Shown here: one piece after another, positions 1 to 10,539 of the stretch | How the letters are laid out: the number at the start of each line of letters is the position of its first letter | Position numbering within the stretch: position 1 is the stretch's first letter | Origin: Rosellinia necatrix | Lineage: Eukaryota > Ascomycota > Sordariomycetes > Xylariales > Xylariaceae | DNA: 64,000 bases | Direction: 5' to 3' | Assembly: GCA_021209875.1 (NCBI GenBank) | Contig: JAGYVD010000008.1 | Coordinates: 248,001-312,000 of the forward strand | The notes under the pieces: model-generated | Seen by the model: only the letters and a program-made list of their open reading frames with translations | What the model was told of the DNA's origin: nothing | Database searches by the model: none | Position numbers and translations under genes: made by a program

Positions 1-755
1 TAGCAGCGCAACCTCAGGAGGCTCTAATGTCTTGGCTTCCCCAGACAGTTGCGAGATGGTGACTGAATCGAGTAGCTCGGTCGTCTCAGGGGTGTGTAAT
101 TCGGGACCTTTATAAACCGACGGTAGTATAACCCGAATCGGATAAGCTAATTATAACCGTCGTCAATGCTGTTAGGGCAAGTCTGGATTGTATTGCGGCC
201 AGGGGTAGCTTGAAGCTTGACCTATACAGGTTTAGCTGTCCCCGAGTTCCTTGGTTCGGTAATTGGTGGAATTCTCCCGAATGGCTGGAATATGCTTGGC
301 CTCCCCTTTTCGTCATTGCAGGGACCTGTGGTTCGTGGAATCAGCCTAGCAGCGTGCTACAACGTTGACAAACGTTACTGTACTTTTTATCTTCTCTCCG
401 TCCTCCGCAGACCAATTCTCTGATGTGGCCTACTTACATTCGGCCGACTTCGAACTGCCGAACTGTGAGAATGTTGACGCAAACGGCTAGAGTGGTTGGG
501 ATACATTCTATCGCTGTTCAACTTGCAAATCATAGGGAAAATCACGGCTCTAGGCAAGGTCAATATCCTTAATTGAATGACACCCGTGATAGTGCATGCA
601 TGGTATGTATGTGTAATAATTCGTGGTATAGCTAGGACGAAAATTTGAAATAACGCATAGGCTGGTAGAATAGGTAGTTAGATTAAGAATACACTTAACG
701 GTGCTAATCTAACTAAATATCCTCTACGAGAAACAGAAGTAGTGCTCCAATTTCA
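1..755. other. intergenic left edge, no supported gene
   Basis: I see no convincing gene here. A serine-rich open frame on the + strand runs from base 2 to a TAA at 113-115 and could be the last 37 codons of a gene entering from the left, but nothing else supports it. The remainder is mixed-composition DNA downstream of the gene that ends at 816. Confidence 0.4.
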
Positions 756-815
756 GTGCGATGTTATGCTTCCAAGATAACCAAAAATCCGATACAACAT
801 CTTCACCGAACATAT

Positions 816-1983
816 TTAATAGCTTGCAAAGAACGCCAAGAGATCGTCGACATCCACCACGCTCACGCCGATGTTTTCCTTGTTCTCGCTGTACGCGACG
901 AGCAGGTTGGCGCCGACCTGGACGGCGGTCGGATAGCTGAAGCCGTGGGCGCGGTCCTTGATGCCGTTCCGGGTGTCGGGCACGATGGCGGCGCTCGCGT
1001 TGGTCCGCAGCACGCCGGCGCGCGTGTACGCGCGGCCGGCGCCGCCCCGCGACAGCGCGATGGTCAGCGGCTGGCGCTCGACGACGGCGGCGTCGTAGCG
1101 CGGGTTGGACACGAGGTACCGCGCCCCCCCGCCGCCGTCCCGCGACAGCGTGCCGAGGTACTGCTTCGAGCCCGCGTCCGGGATGTTGGTCTGCCGGATC
1201 TCGCTCCCGCGCTGCTCCAGCACCCGCGGGTACCAGCCCGCGCCGTCCCTGTCGTCGCTGTACTCCACCCAGACGGAGCGCGTGTTGATGGCCGCGCCGG
1301 ACAGGTCGCGCCAGAACCGCTGCCAGTAGCCCCCCGTCGGCGAGCCGCCGCCATCATCATCGTCGTCGTCGTCGTCGTCGTTGTCGTCGAGCCACACCGC
1401 GTGCGTCAGCTCGCCCACGGTATGCGCGTCGTCGGCGGCGTAGAGGGCGTTATTGGCGAGCCACGGCGACCCGAACGGCGCCGTGTCCGGCCGGAGCATC
1501 ACGGCGTTGATCTGGTCGCGCTGCGCGCACGGCCGCATCCCGTACCGCGTCCCGTACACCGTGTCGGCGAACAGGTGCTGCGCCGCGTAGGCGTTCATCT
1601 CGGTCCAGCAGGGGTCGCCCAGGGGCGCGCCGCCGCGCGCGTCGATCCGCCGCGCGATCCGGCCCGCGCTCTGGAACCCGCCCGACCCGCCCGCGCAGTA
1701 CCGGCTCGCCGACAGCCCGACCACGTACAGCTCGCCCGTCGGCAGCTGCGCGAAGGCGTGGGCCTGCAGCGCGCGCTGCACGATCCCGCGGTCGCAGTAG
1801 TACGTGAAGTTCCGCGCCGCCCCGGTCTGGTTGGGGAGCAGGGCGGCGGGCAGGACGACGGCGCCGGCCGACCACGTCAGCCCGCCGTCGGCCGAGGTCG
1901 CCAGCCGGACGTCCTGGCCCATGCTGTCCTCGTCGACGGGCGCGGTCGAGAAGGCGAGGAACGTCAACGGGCCGCCGCCGTCA

Positions 1984-2020
<37 letters not shown>

Positions 2021-2282
2021 TGGTGCTGAAGAGCTGCGGGTGGTGCGCGTACGTGCGGCCCTCCGCGGCCCCGACGTACACCGACGCCTCCGCGACCACG
2101 GGTACCTGCGCCCACCCCGCGTACAGCCTGTCGCCGTAGTCGAGCGGCGGCGTGACCTGCCAGAGGCCGTCCGGGGCCGGCGGGGCGGCGAGCACCGCGG
2201 GCACGGCCAGCAGCAGCAGCAGCAGCAGCAGCAGGACAGATGCCGCTGCGGCAGACAGGAGAGATGCTCGTTGTCTCCGCAT
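816..2282 (-). CDS. secreted sialidase-fold (BNR/Asp-box) protein
   Basis: A single-exon gene of 488 residues. The N-terminus is a signal peptide with an 11-12 leucine run (residues about 17-25) ending near the ALA-A at 31-33, so the product is probably secreted. One clear Asp-box lies at about 129-137 (SADGGLTW), and the C-terminal part has the motifs IPDAGSKQYLGTL and SYPTAV...LLVAYSENKENI, typical of fungal sialidase-superfamily six-bladed propellers. Such proteins may cleave terminal sugars from glycans, but I cannot identify a full sialidase catalytic set, so the substrate is unknown. Codon third positions are strongly G/C. Three low-complexity runs are in frame: poly-Leu (CAG repeat), an Ala-Asp run near 89-101 and poly-Asp near 298-310. 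The first Met gives the signal peptide and was chosen as start. The family call is good; the enzymatic activity is uncertain. Confidence 0.85.
1352..1389. repeat. in-frame GTC/TCG trinucleotide run
   Basis: A (TCA/TCG)n tract inside the sialidase-like gene encodes a run of aspartates on the minus strand. It is probably a surface loop and is likely to vary in length between strains. Confidence 0.85.
2208..2234. repeat. in-frame CAG repeat encoding poly-Leu
   Basis: Nine CAG units read as CTG on the coding minus strand and form the hydrophobic core of the signal peptide of the sialidase-like protein. Length changes would directly alter the signal peptide. Confidence 0.85.
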
Positions 2283-3459
2283 TTCTTGTCGGTGCCGTGT
2301 GGCGTTTTACCTCATCCGACTAAGACTACCTAAACCCCCTGGAATCCAGCACATCTCGCACAGGTTCGTGGGGGAGAGGGGGTTGATATAGGCATCGACC
2401 TCGCTCCGCCTTGGCGGGGGCCCCCTATACTTTGCTAGGCGGCCAGAATGCAACACAAATATAAATAAATGGTCGAGTCGATCTGATTATGGGAGATTTA
2501 TTAGGCTATGCCACACCTATACTTGCACCGTGTCGGGTAAACAGGACCCGGGGGTTTTTTCTTCTTCTTTGTTTTGTCATCGGGTGCGTAGTTGGCTTCA
2601 ACTTTCACGCGACGTTTCTACCCCGAGTAGGTAGCAGGCCGAATGAAGGAAGCATATCGTGAGTATCCGCGCGTGTTTTTGACGAGAACACGCACCCACC
2701 GCCGCAGGACTCACATTGATGGGAAATTATATAAGGACGGAGAGACCTGCCCTTTTCAGCTCGTGCTCTCAACGTTCCGTGAACCGATTAAAATAACAGG
2801 CACTAGGCTTGTTAGAGTCAAGCTTGAAAAGAGATGTGCCGCCCTTAGCTTAGCGCCCGAGTAAGTGCCTAGTCCGGGGGGGGAGAGATCTAGAAAATAG
2901 TCAGGGCAACGTTCGTGGGAGGGGGGGGGGGGCGGGTGTGACGTATTTGCAGTTATTATCAGATTCAAGATAATATTCATGTTGCTGGTAATCAATCGGC
3001 GAGGGCACTAGTCCATTATTCGTTCCGTCGTTTACAATTTTATATATGTATAATATGTGTGATATGTGTGATATGTGTGATATGTGTAATATGTGTAATA
3101 TGTGTAACATGTGTATTTATGGGAGCTAGGTAATTGGTGATAATATAGATGGGAAATACTAAAATGCTTGGACTTTGCGTTATATAGAGCTGGTGCTTGT
3201 AGCTGCCCTTGCCCTTATCTCTGCGATTGTGGCTAGGTTCTTTTTGCTGTTGGTGCAATTTGCTAGAAGTCATAGGGATGTATTGTGAAGCATTAGTATT
3301 GTGAATGAAATGATTCCCTTGATTATAATTATACTTCGAGAACTGAATCGCGAGATTTCGTGACGCGACAGGGCAGGATGCATCTTCCACGATTACCTAG
3401 TGGCGATCTCCCCTCGCGGGGAACGCCATCGCAGAAAAGTCGTCTAAAAACAAAATATC
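2283..3459. other. intergenic, no supported gene
   Basis: Upstream region of the sialidase-like gene and beyond. It contains poly-C/G and poly-T/A runs and a 9-bp tandem repeat, listed separately. Short open frames here lack coding bias and resemble nothing I recognise. Confidence 0.5.
3051..3114. repeat. 9-bp tandem repeat (GATATGTGT)n
   Basis: About seven tandem copies of a 9-bp unit (ATATGTGTG with A/G variants) in intergenic DNA. It is a minisatellite with no coding role visible. Confidence 0.9.
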
Positions 3460-3484
3460 GAGAGAGAGAGAGAGAGAGAGAGAG
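3460..3484. repeat. (GA)n dinucleotide repeat
   Basis: A run of about 12 GA units in intergenic DNA, followed about 70 bp later by a poly-A tract at 3550-3563. Confidence 0.9.
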
Positions 3485-3569
3485 CTGATGCTCGACAAAG
3501 TTATACACACCAGTAAATAAACACACATACCATCTATACACCGAAACCGAAAAAAAAAAAAAAAGACAG

Positions 3570-4034
3570 CCGAAAAGGAGCAACGATGTCCTTCACGAGA
3601 ACCAGGTCCATGTCCAGCCCATGATTCTCGAGGTCGACAAGCAGCCGGGTGACGGACTTCTTCTTGAAGAACAAATCGCAATACCAGCCCTCGGGGTATT
3701 TCCTCGCCCGCTTCCCTTGTTTTGCGCGCCCGCCCGCGCCCCGGTTTAGCAGGTTTTGAAAAACATCCTCGTCGCGGCGCAAAAGGGATTTTTGGGGTCA
3801 TGATTTGGGGGGAGCGCCGAGAGGCGGTTGGTTAGTTCTGGCCCGTCTTGTCTTTTTGGGCGCCAATGAGGCGTGCATGCCCGCCATCTTCACTCCTCTG
3901 TTGGGATGGATGACGCGACAATTGGTCTCGTCGTCGTCGTCTCTCGAGGGCCCGCTCCAGGGCTGCGTGCTCTGCCGGCGTGCGACCGACGGCTCGTGCT
4001 TCGACGCGTCGTCGCGCCTCAGCTGCATCGTCCA
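3570..4034 (-). CDS. possible small hypothetical gene or gene remnant
   Basis: Two open segments on the minus strand have coding-like bias (mostly G/C third positions). One starts at an ATG at 4034 and reads MDDAAEARRRVEARAVG and on, with a charged Arg/Glu-rich helix. The other lies in a different frame at about 3782-3570 and includes the stretch YPEGWYCDLFFKKKSVTRLL followed by a plausible helix. I could not find a splice pair that joins them in frame with good donor and acceptor sites, although CTAAC branch-like sequence lies between. It could be a two-exon gene of unknown function, or a decayed gene with a frameshift. No family is recognised. The coordinates are approximate. Confidence 0.25.
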
Positions 4035-4119
4035 TTGTACATATAACTATGTAGCTAGGCAATTCTTAGTGCACCCGAGAATGAAACTGCTCCCAGCCAG
4101 ACTACGTAGACCTGACTAG

Positions 4120-4905
4120 ACTAGACCAGACCAGACTAGACCAGGTTTAACAGCCACGTAAAGAACATCATGGTTATATAGTAGTCTCAGCACTCACGAT
4201 CGTACGTATTTCAATTTATAACAAATATTACTGCGTACAGAAATGTGTGGAAGAAACATAGACGCAGATATAGGCAACATAGATAGTAGTATTAGTTAAT
4301 CGTAGTAGTAGTATCAAGGGATTTAGATATTCTCGACCCCAACCTACGTGCACGGGTCCTTGATGCATACACTGAAACCCCAAAAGTATCGTCGTATATT
4401 TATAGTACATGGTAAGGCCGAAACGCACCAGTAAGGCGCAATGCGCAGGCAATTCCTGGATAATATCTACCAAGGTAACTCCATTATACGGATACATGAT
4501 CACAAAGTGCAACCTACATGTTTGATTTGGGGAATCGAGGTGGCAGATGTATCATTCTGATCTCCGACCATATCTCGCCCCCGTCGACGTTGCGCCCCTA
4601 TTTTAGCTACCTAGGTAATCTGCATACGCCTATATGCTATGCTTCATTGATTTCGATTGGCGCTTGTCGCATTTGACTCCATACGAGACATCTCGCCCTC
4701 GGCGATCACACATCTCTCTCCTCGCTTTTGTAGGCATCATTCCTCACCATTTCTGCGCCTTCCAAGACAATTCTACAACACCTCATAATATACATGACCG
4801 ACGCAGGAGGTAGTAGAGTCAAGAACGTAACCTTTCTTTCCAACTTATCTACACCCTGCGACACACAAAGGCATATTACGCCGAGTTCCTTCTCATCACA
4901 TCACC
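4120..4905. other. intergenic / upstream region of the DUF3433 gene
   Basis: No gene seen. A short imperfect array of ACTAGACCAG-like units lies at about 4112-4145. The last 200 bases before the ATG at 4906 are pyrimidine-rich (CTTTCTTTCC, CTCATCACATCACC), typical of a fungal 5' leader. Confidence 0.5.
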
Positions 4906-7900
4906 ATGTTACGGCTTAAGCGAGCCTGGTCTAAGTATGACTACTCTCGACCTGGCTACTCTTCTACAGCCGATCAGGCTACCAAGACCGAATATTGGCA
5001 TCCTTCCTACTTGGATTGGCCCGTACTAGCAGCATTCGGCATCATATTCTCGACGCTTGCTATCAGCTGCGAAGTCTTACTTGACTATTCGAATAAGAAC
5101 TATGGCCTTGCGACCAGCTATTATAGCCTCCACTACCTATGGACGTACGGACCGACGGCAATATTGACACTCATTGCATCTTTTTGGGAGCGTGTGGCAT
5201 TCCAAGCCAAAATAAGTGCACCTTGGTGTCGTATGCTTAGTAGTAAGGGACCAGCCACGAGCCAACAGTCTGTGCTACTGGACTATATATCCCAGTTCCA
5301 GCCGTTTGCGATATACGCCGCCGTTAAGAATAAGGATTATCCCGTTGCAACCTCCACCCTCGTCTCACTTCTTCTCAGACTCGTTATTGTCATTTCTACG
5401 TCCTTCATTGTTTTGTTACCTACCAATGTTACTATAGAAGATGCTGAAGTAACTCTAGAAAGTCGGTTCGTAAACGACCCGTCTAGACTGTCAGCAGCTG
5501 GTGGCTTGGCGTTGTCCAGCCTATATGCATGGATGTGGGAGAACGTTTCTTTACCAGAAGGGATCTCAGCGGAACTCGCGTACGTACCAGCTGTGACAAA
5601 TATCCAAGACGTTACGGAGCTCACAACAACCGTTGACGGATTTGAGGGTGGTCTGCACTGCGAGCCAGCTGCCGTCACTTCAGCCTGGGGTAGGCTACTC
5701 CTAGTGAATGGACTCACTGCAGATGCCCGCCCTTACCCAACGTTGAGGCTCAGGTCGGACAGTTGTGAGATGACGATCAGCCCTGACTGTTCGGACTTTC
5801 TTTTCGATATGATAAATAAATCCGTTTGTACAAGCCTTTTTATTTCATCCGAAACATGTAATGGGCCCAACGGCACCTACAAGAGAGCGATCGGCATTGT
5901 AGCATCTTCTGTGAGAAATACGCCCGGCAGTGCCATTAACTCCACGCGAGATCCTGGTGTGTTTCTCATAGATATTACTATCCTACAGGCTCACTCTTTT
6001 ATATGCACCCCGTTTTACAACATTCGACCTATTAGAACACTTAAGACTAACCTGGGAGTTCAACTATCACCGGTACCCAATACAACGCCTCGACAACTCA
6101 GCTCTGTCTCTCCTTGGGACATATGGGACACTTATTTCGCCGGAGTCCAAAGATTTCGGGGAGATACCCACGCAGCCAGCTGGCTTTCGGACAAACAGCT
6201 AGATTTAAATACACACTCTTGGCTTGCCTTTGAATTTGCGAGGCGTACAGGTTCTGAAGTACTATCCAATCCTTCGTGGCTGTTTGTTGGAAACAACACC
6301 GCACGGCTTATTTCAAGCTTTTATCATCAATGCACTGCAATTCTTGCCCGTGTATCCCTTATGGAAGACAAGTCGACTTCCTCTATTGGGTCTGCGATGG
6401 TGCCCAAGCAACGGTTGCGGGTACAAAGTTTTCCAACTCATATTATGACTGGACTCTTGTTGCTTTCAGTTACACTGGTTGTCATAACCTGGCAAGCGCA
6501 ATCGAATTTATTACTCCCCCAGAGACCGAATACGATCGTCGGAAATTTAATCCTTCTGGCACATAGCCCCCTACGCTTGACCGGATTAGGGTCTGTCTCT
6601 TCTCTGGACTTGGAGACTGTGATGAATCGTTGGGTCTATTGGATTACTGAGACTTGTGAGGCGGCGACTGACACCCGTCGGTTGTCGTTGGTCGTCAACC
6701 GAAACGCCCCTGGAATTGTCGACAGTCAAGACGATAAAGAAATGAAGACATCTACATATAGGCCCCTAAGTTTATCAGTCCCTTTGAGGTTATTCGCCTT
6801 TCTGCTAAGCATTGGCTTAATCGTTACGCTTGAAATATTACTAGAGAGGTCGGAGCGTAACGATGGCATTGCAGACGCTCCTGCTGAATGGGCGACTGTA
6901 TTTCCAGGCTTATTTTCAACGCTAATTAACATGTACCTTGCGTCAGTGGACGCGGATACACGCTCTCAAAGCCCCATTTTACGGCTTCGCCACGGTGTCG
7001 CATTCGAAGGTCTTAGCCTTAATCTTGTCGACCGTCATACATCCGCCATGATATTTGAGGAGATCCGATCACGGTGTTTGGAATCATTGGCATCTACACT
7101 TGCAGTCGTTATTACCTCACTGTTAACCATCTTTTCTGCATCCCTCTTCTTTACAACTACCTTATCAGCTATAACAAATGTGCGGCTCAAAACCAGTAGT
7201 CTGATATACTACGACAGTGAGGCGGAGCTCGGTCACTACATAGCTACAAGACCTGTCAGTACTGCGGTGACGATTCTTCTACAAAATGCTTCCTATCCGG
7301 CCTTCACATACGAAGACTTTGCATTCCCTGGTCTTGTTTCAGACGACGCCCCGCTGAAACACTTAACCCGGTCAAACATCATATACAACATAACTATCCC
7401 GGCAGTTCGACCCGACTTTAGAAGTTGCCGGTTATACAATTCTTCACAGATTGAGACCAGTCGAGTATTATCATCAGATACTAGTGAAAGATCCCACAAA
7501 GTTGTTGTCCAGGCTGAGAAAGGGTGCGCCCCCGACGAATTAGAAGGGCTCTCCTATTGGACAAAGGGGTATACGAATGAATATTTTGGCACCAAATATA
7601 ATTCGTCTGGTGCCGGCTGCAGTACGAATTATTGGATTTGGGGTCGTTGGACCGGTGCTTCCTCAAACAATACGAAAATTCACCTACAGTCAATACATGT
7701 CCTTGCATGTAATGACACTTTTCAAACAGTAGACACCTCTGTCGAGATCGATGCCCAGACGATGACTGTTGACACACGTAACCCTCCCATCGCAAACTAT
7801 GCGAGCGCAATCAGTCTCACGTCGCCAAACACCCTCACAGCGGCTTACTTCTACGATCTACCGGCCCTAGCAACGTTACAAATAGATGCAACTCTTGATA

Positions 7901-8562
7901 GCTTCTTCACTATCATAACAAGCTCACGCTATTCTATCCACATCTCATATCTCGGAGATACCTCAGGAGCACAGGAAGTAGTCGATTCAATTCAATTCCA
8001 TCATGGGATTATACTTGTTCAAGTACTCGACCAGCTATGGCGGTACGACAACCCCACTAATGAACCACGCCTTCTCCCTGTTTGGGACGCACCCACCATT
8101 TTCAACGCAACAGCTCGGGACCCCAAGGGTCAAACTCGATTGGTACAGGATGTGGTGTCGACGCGAGTTCTTCAGTCGCTTCTTTCAGCAGCTCTCGTCT
8201 GCCTTGGTGTGAACTGGTATCTGATGCGGAATGTCGATATATTAGTGCCCCGGAGCCCGACGACCATGGGAAATTGGATGGCGCTCCTGGCTGATGGGAA
8301 CCTCAATGATTTCCTACCACAGAATACGGCGATGCCCTTGCATCAGATTTCTCGCTGGCATTTTGGCCAGGATGCGGTTTTCTATCTGGGTCCTAGGAAA
8401 TCCCTAGCGCGTGGCAAGGAAACCTCGGTTCTAGGGATATATGTTGTTTCCGAGCATTCTGGACTGGACAAGCCTATAGAATGCGGGCATGTGTGGTATG
8501 AGAGGGTCTGGATTGCGTTCCGAGGAATCAAATTGCTCTCTGGTCGACAGAGTATTGCCTGA
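4906..8562 (+). CDS. DUF3433-family multi-pass membrane protein
   Basis: A single open frame of 1218 residues. The architecture is a duplicated unit. The first has hydrophobic segments at about 37-60, 78-95 and 150-172, then a long N-glycosylation-rich loop, then a helix near 510-528. The second begins near 615 (YRPLSLSVPLRLFAF) with helices near 622-642, 662-680 and 715-745, another long Asn/Ser/Cys-rich loop, and a last helix near 1088-1108. This layout and the tandem organisation match the fungal DUF3433 (PF11915) family, whose proteins are usually this long and whose function is unknown. The loops carry many NxS/T sequons and paired cysteines, so they are probably extracytosolic. The start lies in an ACCATG context (CATCACCATGTTACGG). 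The frame is intact and there is no sign of decay. The family call is firm; no biochemical role can be given. Confidence 0.85.
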   Translation: MLRLKRAWSKYDYSRPGYSSTADQATKTEYWHPSYLDWPVLAAFGIIFSTLAISCEVLLDYSNKNYGLATSYYSLHYLWTYGPTAILTLIASFWERVAFQAKISAPWCRMLSSKGPATSQQSVLLDYISQFQPFAIYAAVKNKDYPVATSTLVSLLLRLVIVISTSFIVLLPTNVTIEDAEVTLESRFVNDPSRLSAAGGLALSSLYAWMWENVSLPEGISAELAYVPAVTNIQDVTELTTTVDGFEGGLHCEPAAVTSAWGRLLLVNGLTADARPYPTLRLRSDSCEMTISPDCSDFLFDMINKSVCTSLFISSETCNGPNGTYKRAIGIVASSVRNTPGSAINSTRDPGVFLIDITILQAHSFICTPFYNIRPIRTLKTNLGVQLSPVPNTTPRQLSSVSPWDIWDTYFAGVQRFRGDTHAASWLSDKQLDLNTHSWLAFEFARRTGSEVLSNPSWLFVGNNTARLISSFYHQCTAILARVSLMEDKSTSSIGSAMVPKQRLRVQSFPTHIMTGLLLLSVTLVVITWQAQSNLLLPQRPNTIVGNLILLAHSPLRLTGLGSVSSLDLETVMNRWVYWITETCEAATDTRRLSLVVNRNAPGIVDSQDDKEMKTSTYRPLSLSVPLRLFAFLLSIGLIVTLEILLERSERNDGIADAPAEWATVFPGLFSTLINMYLASVDADTRSQSPILRLRHGVAFEGLSLNLVDRHTSAMIFEEIRSRCLESLASTLAVVITSLLTIFSASLFFTTTLSAITNVRLKTSSLIYYDSEAELGHYIATRPVSTAVTILLQNASYPAFTYEDFAFPGLVSDDAPLKHLTRSNIIYNITIPAVRPDFRSCRLYNSSQIETSRVLSSDTSERSHKVVVQAEKGCAPDELEGLSYWTKGYTNEYFGTKYNSSGAGCSTNYWIWGRWTGASSNNTKIHLQSIHVLACNDTFQTVDTSVEIDAQTMTVDTRNPPIANYASAISLTSPNTLTAAYFYDLPALATLQIDATLDSFFTIITSSRYSIHISYLGDTSGAQEVVDSIQFHHGIILVQVLDQLWRYDNPTNEPRLLPVWDAPTIFNATARDPKGQTRLVQDVVSTRVLQSLLSAALVCLGVNWYLMRNVDILVPRSPTTMGNWMALLADGNLNDFLPQNTAMPLHQISRWHFGQDAVFYLGPRKSLARGKETSVLGIYVVSEHSGLDKPIECGHVWYERVWIAFRGIKLLSGRQSIA

Positions 8563-10539
8563 AACTAGCCGTTTCCAAGGTCCCAACCAAACGAACGTAA
8601 AACCACGGAGGATCGGTGTGTTGATTTAGGTATGTAAGCAGTAGCCCACCACCAACACATATACATCGAGAGCCAAGCACTCACCAACCCACTCGAGAGG
8701 GGTGACCAACCCACTCAAGAGGGGTGTTGAGTTACTGTAAGTGGGTTTGGGCTTGTTTTATCGGAATTGATGGATTATTTTCTATACGGGGAAATTTTAT
8801 CCTCCACTATTGTAAAAATTCCTTCTTATTTCGCTCATCGACAGATTGTCTTGCTTATATAGTTGAGGAGGGTTCACAGCCCCTAACACGATCATAGCGT
8901 TGTCTTTTGTGATGGCCTATCAAGCAGCCTTGTTGCCTTCGATGCCTTTATGTCCAGGTGCGCATTTGAACTGTAACGCCTAGCACGTGTGGTTTTGCAA
9001 GCTTAGTAGGAGCCCCAAGTCGGATTAAAGAAGTGCCCAAGCTATTATTGGAGCCACGGACGCCCGAATCAAAATAATCTGGCACAAAGCGACGACAGGA
9101 TGAGTTCTGGGTCTAAGTTTATTCAATAAAAATTAACTAGCCGATCCCTCTATATTTATCCTGTGTAACGAAATCGCATAATCCTATCAGTATAAAAGAA
9201 TAGGTGCTCAAGGAACTTTTTGTTTTCCTCGGGAAGGGACCCTCCTATGGTTCTAATCATATAATAATTTGTGCGTAGCATGTACTCGTACGTAGAAACA
9301 TATGATTTCTTGCTATGATCCGTGCACCCCCTCATGCACACGCGAAATTCGTACATGCTTTCTTCGAGCTTTTGGGCCCTTTTCGCGACTTGTTCACCTG
9401 CAGCAAATTGTGGTCCACATTTAAAGTTAGCGAGCGGAGAAGGACAGAATCCCTTCAAGTATAGTGGAGCTCCGGCAGTGGTGTCGGCGGCAGGACTGGA
9501 TCGCACCTTTAAACGGGCGGGCCCCTGGGCAAGGGAGGGTGGCAAAGAGGGTATATAAGGGGATTCTAACAGGAGATTACTACTCTTCAGCTCTAGATTA
9601 TTACCTACTACATACCACCGTCGTATGAGTTTCGGAAAAGTTTCCGTCTGTCTATCTAGTGCATAGTTAGTGTATGTAATACCTCCTATACACGAACCTT
9701 CATGTCAAAAGACAAATTAATAGAAATCAGGGCATTTAGAGAGGAGGATCAACATTGTAGGCGCCAATAGTTAGTTATTTATTGTTGGCGTGTAATCCTA
9801 GCGAGCAACTATATATGTCAGTGTCCAATACTCACACACATAATATGAGGACATATCCACCAGGTTATCCGCATTCATCTCGCGCCAACTCGATTAGTAA
9901 GGGGAACCATGACGATGGACCTTAGCTGGAAGCCGGAGGATTTCCCTAGCTGTACATGCATTTAGTTCTCATATAGTATGTACTAAGATCTTCATTATGC
10001 GGGGGTTAGTCAGTGTCCTTTCCGTCAAACTAGTCCAAGAAACGACAAGCATTGCGGGGTCCCCGCCCCAATATGAAATCAGAGAGGAATCTCTTGCCTC
10101 ACATTGAACGGCGAGTGGCTGAGCCCTTCGTCAATTACCTGGTCAGCCACTGCAACCCCAGGCGAGCGCTGGGCTCAACGGTAGCCTGTTTAGGGATGCC
10201 GATAACCAGTCACAAATACGTATGGAATTCTCCCCAAAGCTTGGTTTTCAAACAAGCTAATATAGGAATATGACAGGGGAGCCTCTCCTACGCTTAAGCA
10301 GCGCAAGTGACCTTTAAATATGACCATATGCTCTTTTAGGGCTTTGAAGGGCCCCCGATGATCGAAATAGCGCTCTTCATTCAATGAATGCTATTACGTA
10401 TGATCATATGGGCGGTCACGGTAAGTGAACCGCTTCACAACCCTACTAATATTAGATAGCGTGCCCCGTCTTGCGGTTCCATGTCGCTTTCTTTTCGTTT
10501 CGATATTCACCTGGTTTGAGCCAGTGAAGCATAAACAAC
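8563..10539. other. intergenic, no supported gene
   Basis: Nearly 2 kb without a recognisable gene. A 22-bp direct repeat lies at about 8681-8728 and a TATATAA box at 9552-9558. The short frame downstream of the TATA box stops after 14 codons. A 129-codon frame on the minus strand (9156-9545) lacks family resemblance and a coding-like composition. Confidence 0.5.
8681..8728. repeat. two-copy 22-bp direct repeat
   Basis: Two adjacent copies of ACCAACCCACTCGAGAGGGGTG, the second with G changed to A (CTCAAGAGG). It lies just downstream of the DUF3433 gene. Role unknown. Confidence 0.75.

Noticed and set aside
756..2333. 525-codon open frame on the + strand
   Set aside because: It overlaps the sialidase-like gene on the opposite strand; the high GC content removes stop codons. 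The protein has no signal or domain, only Arg/Val-rich low complexity.
9156..9545. 129-codon minus-strand frame
   Set aside because: No family resemblance, no coding bias, and a TATATAA box at 9552 points the other way without a usable gene downstream.
9552..9558. TATATAA box
   Set aside because: The first ATG downstream opens only a 14-codon frame; no gene can be supported.
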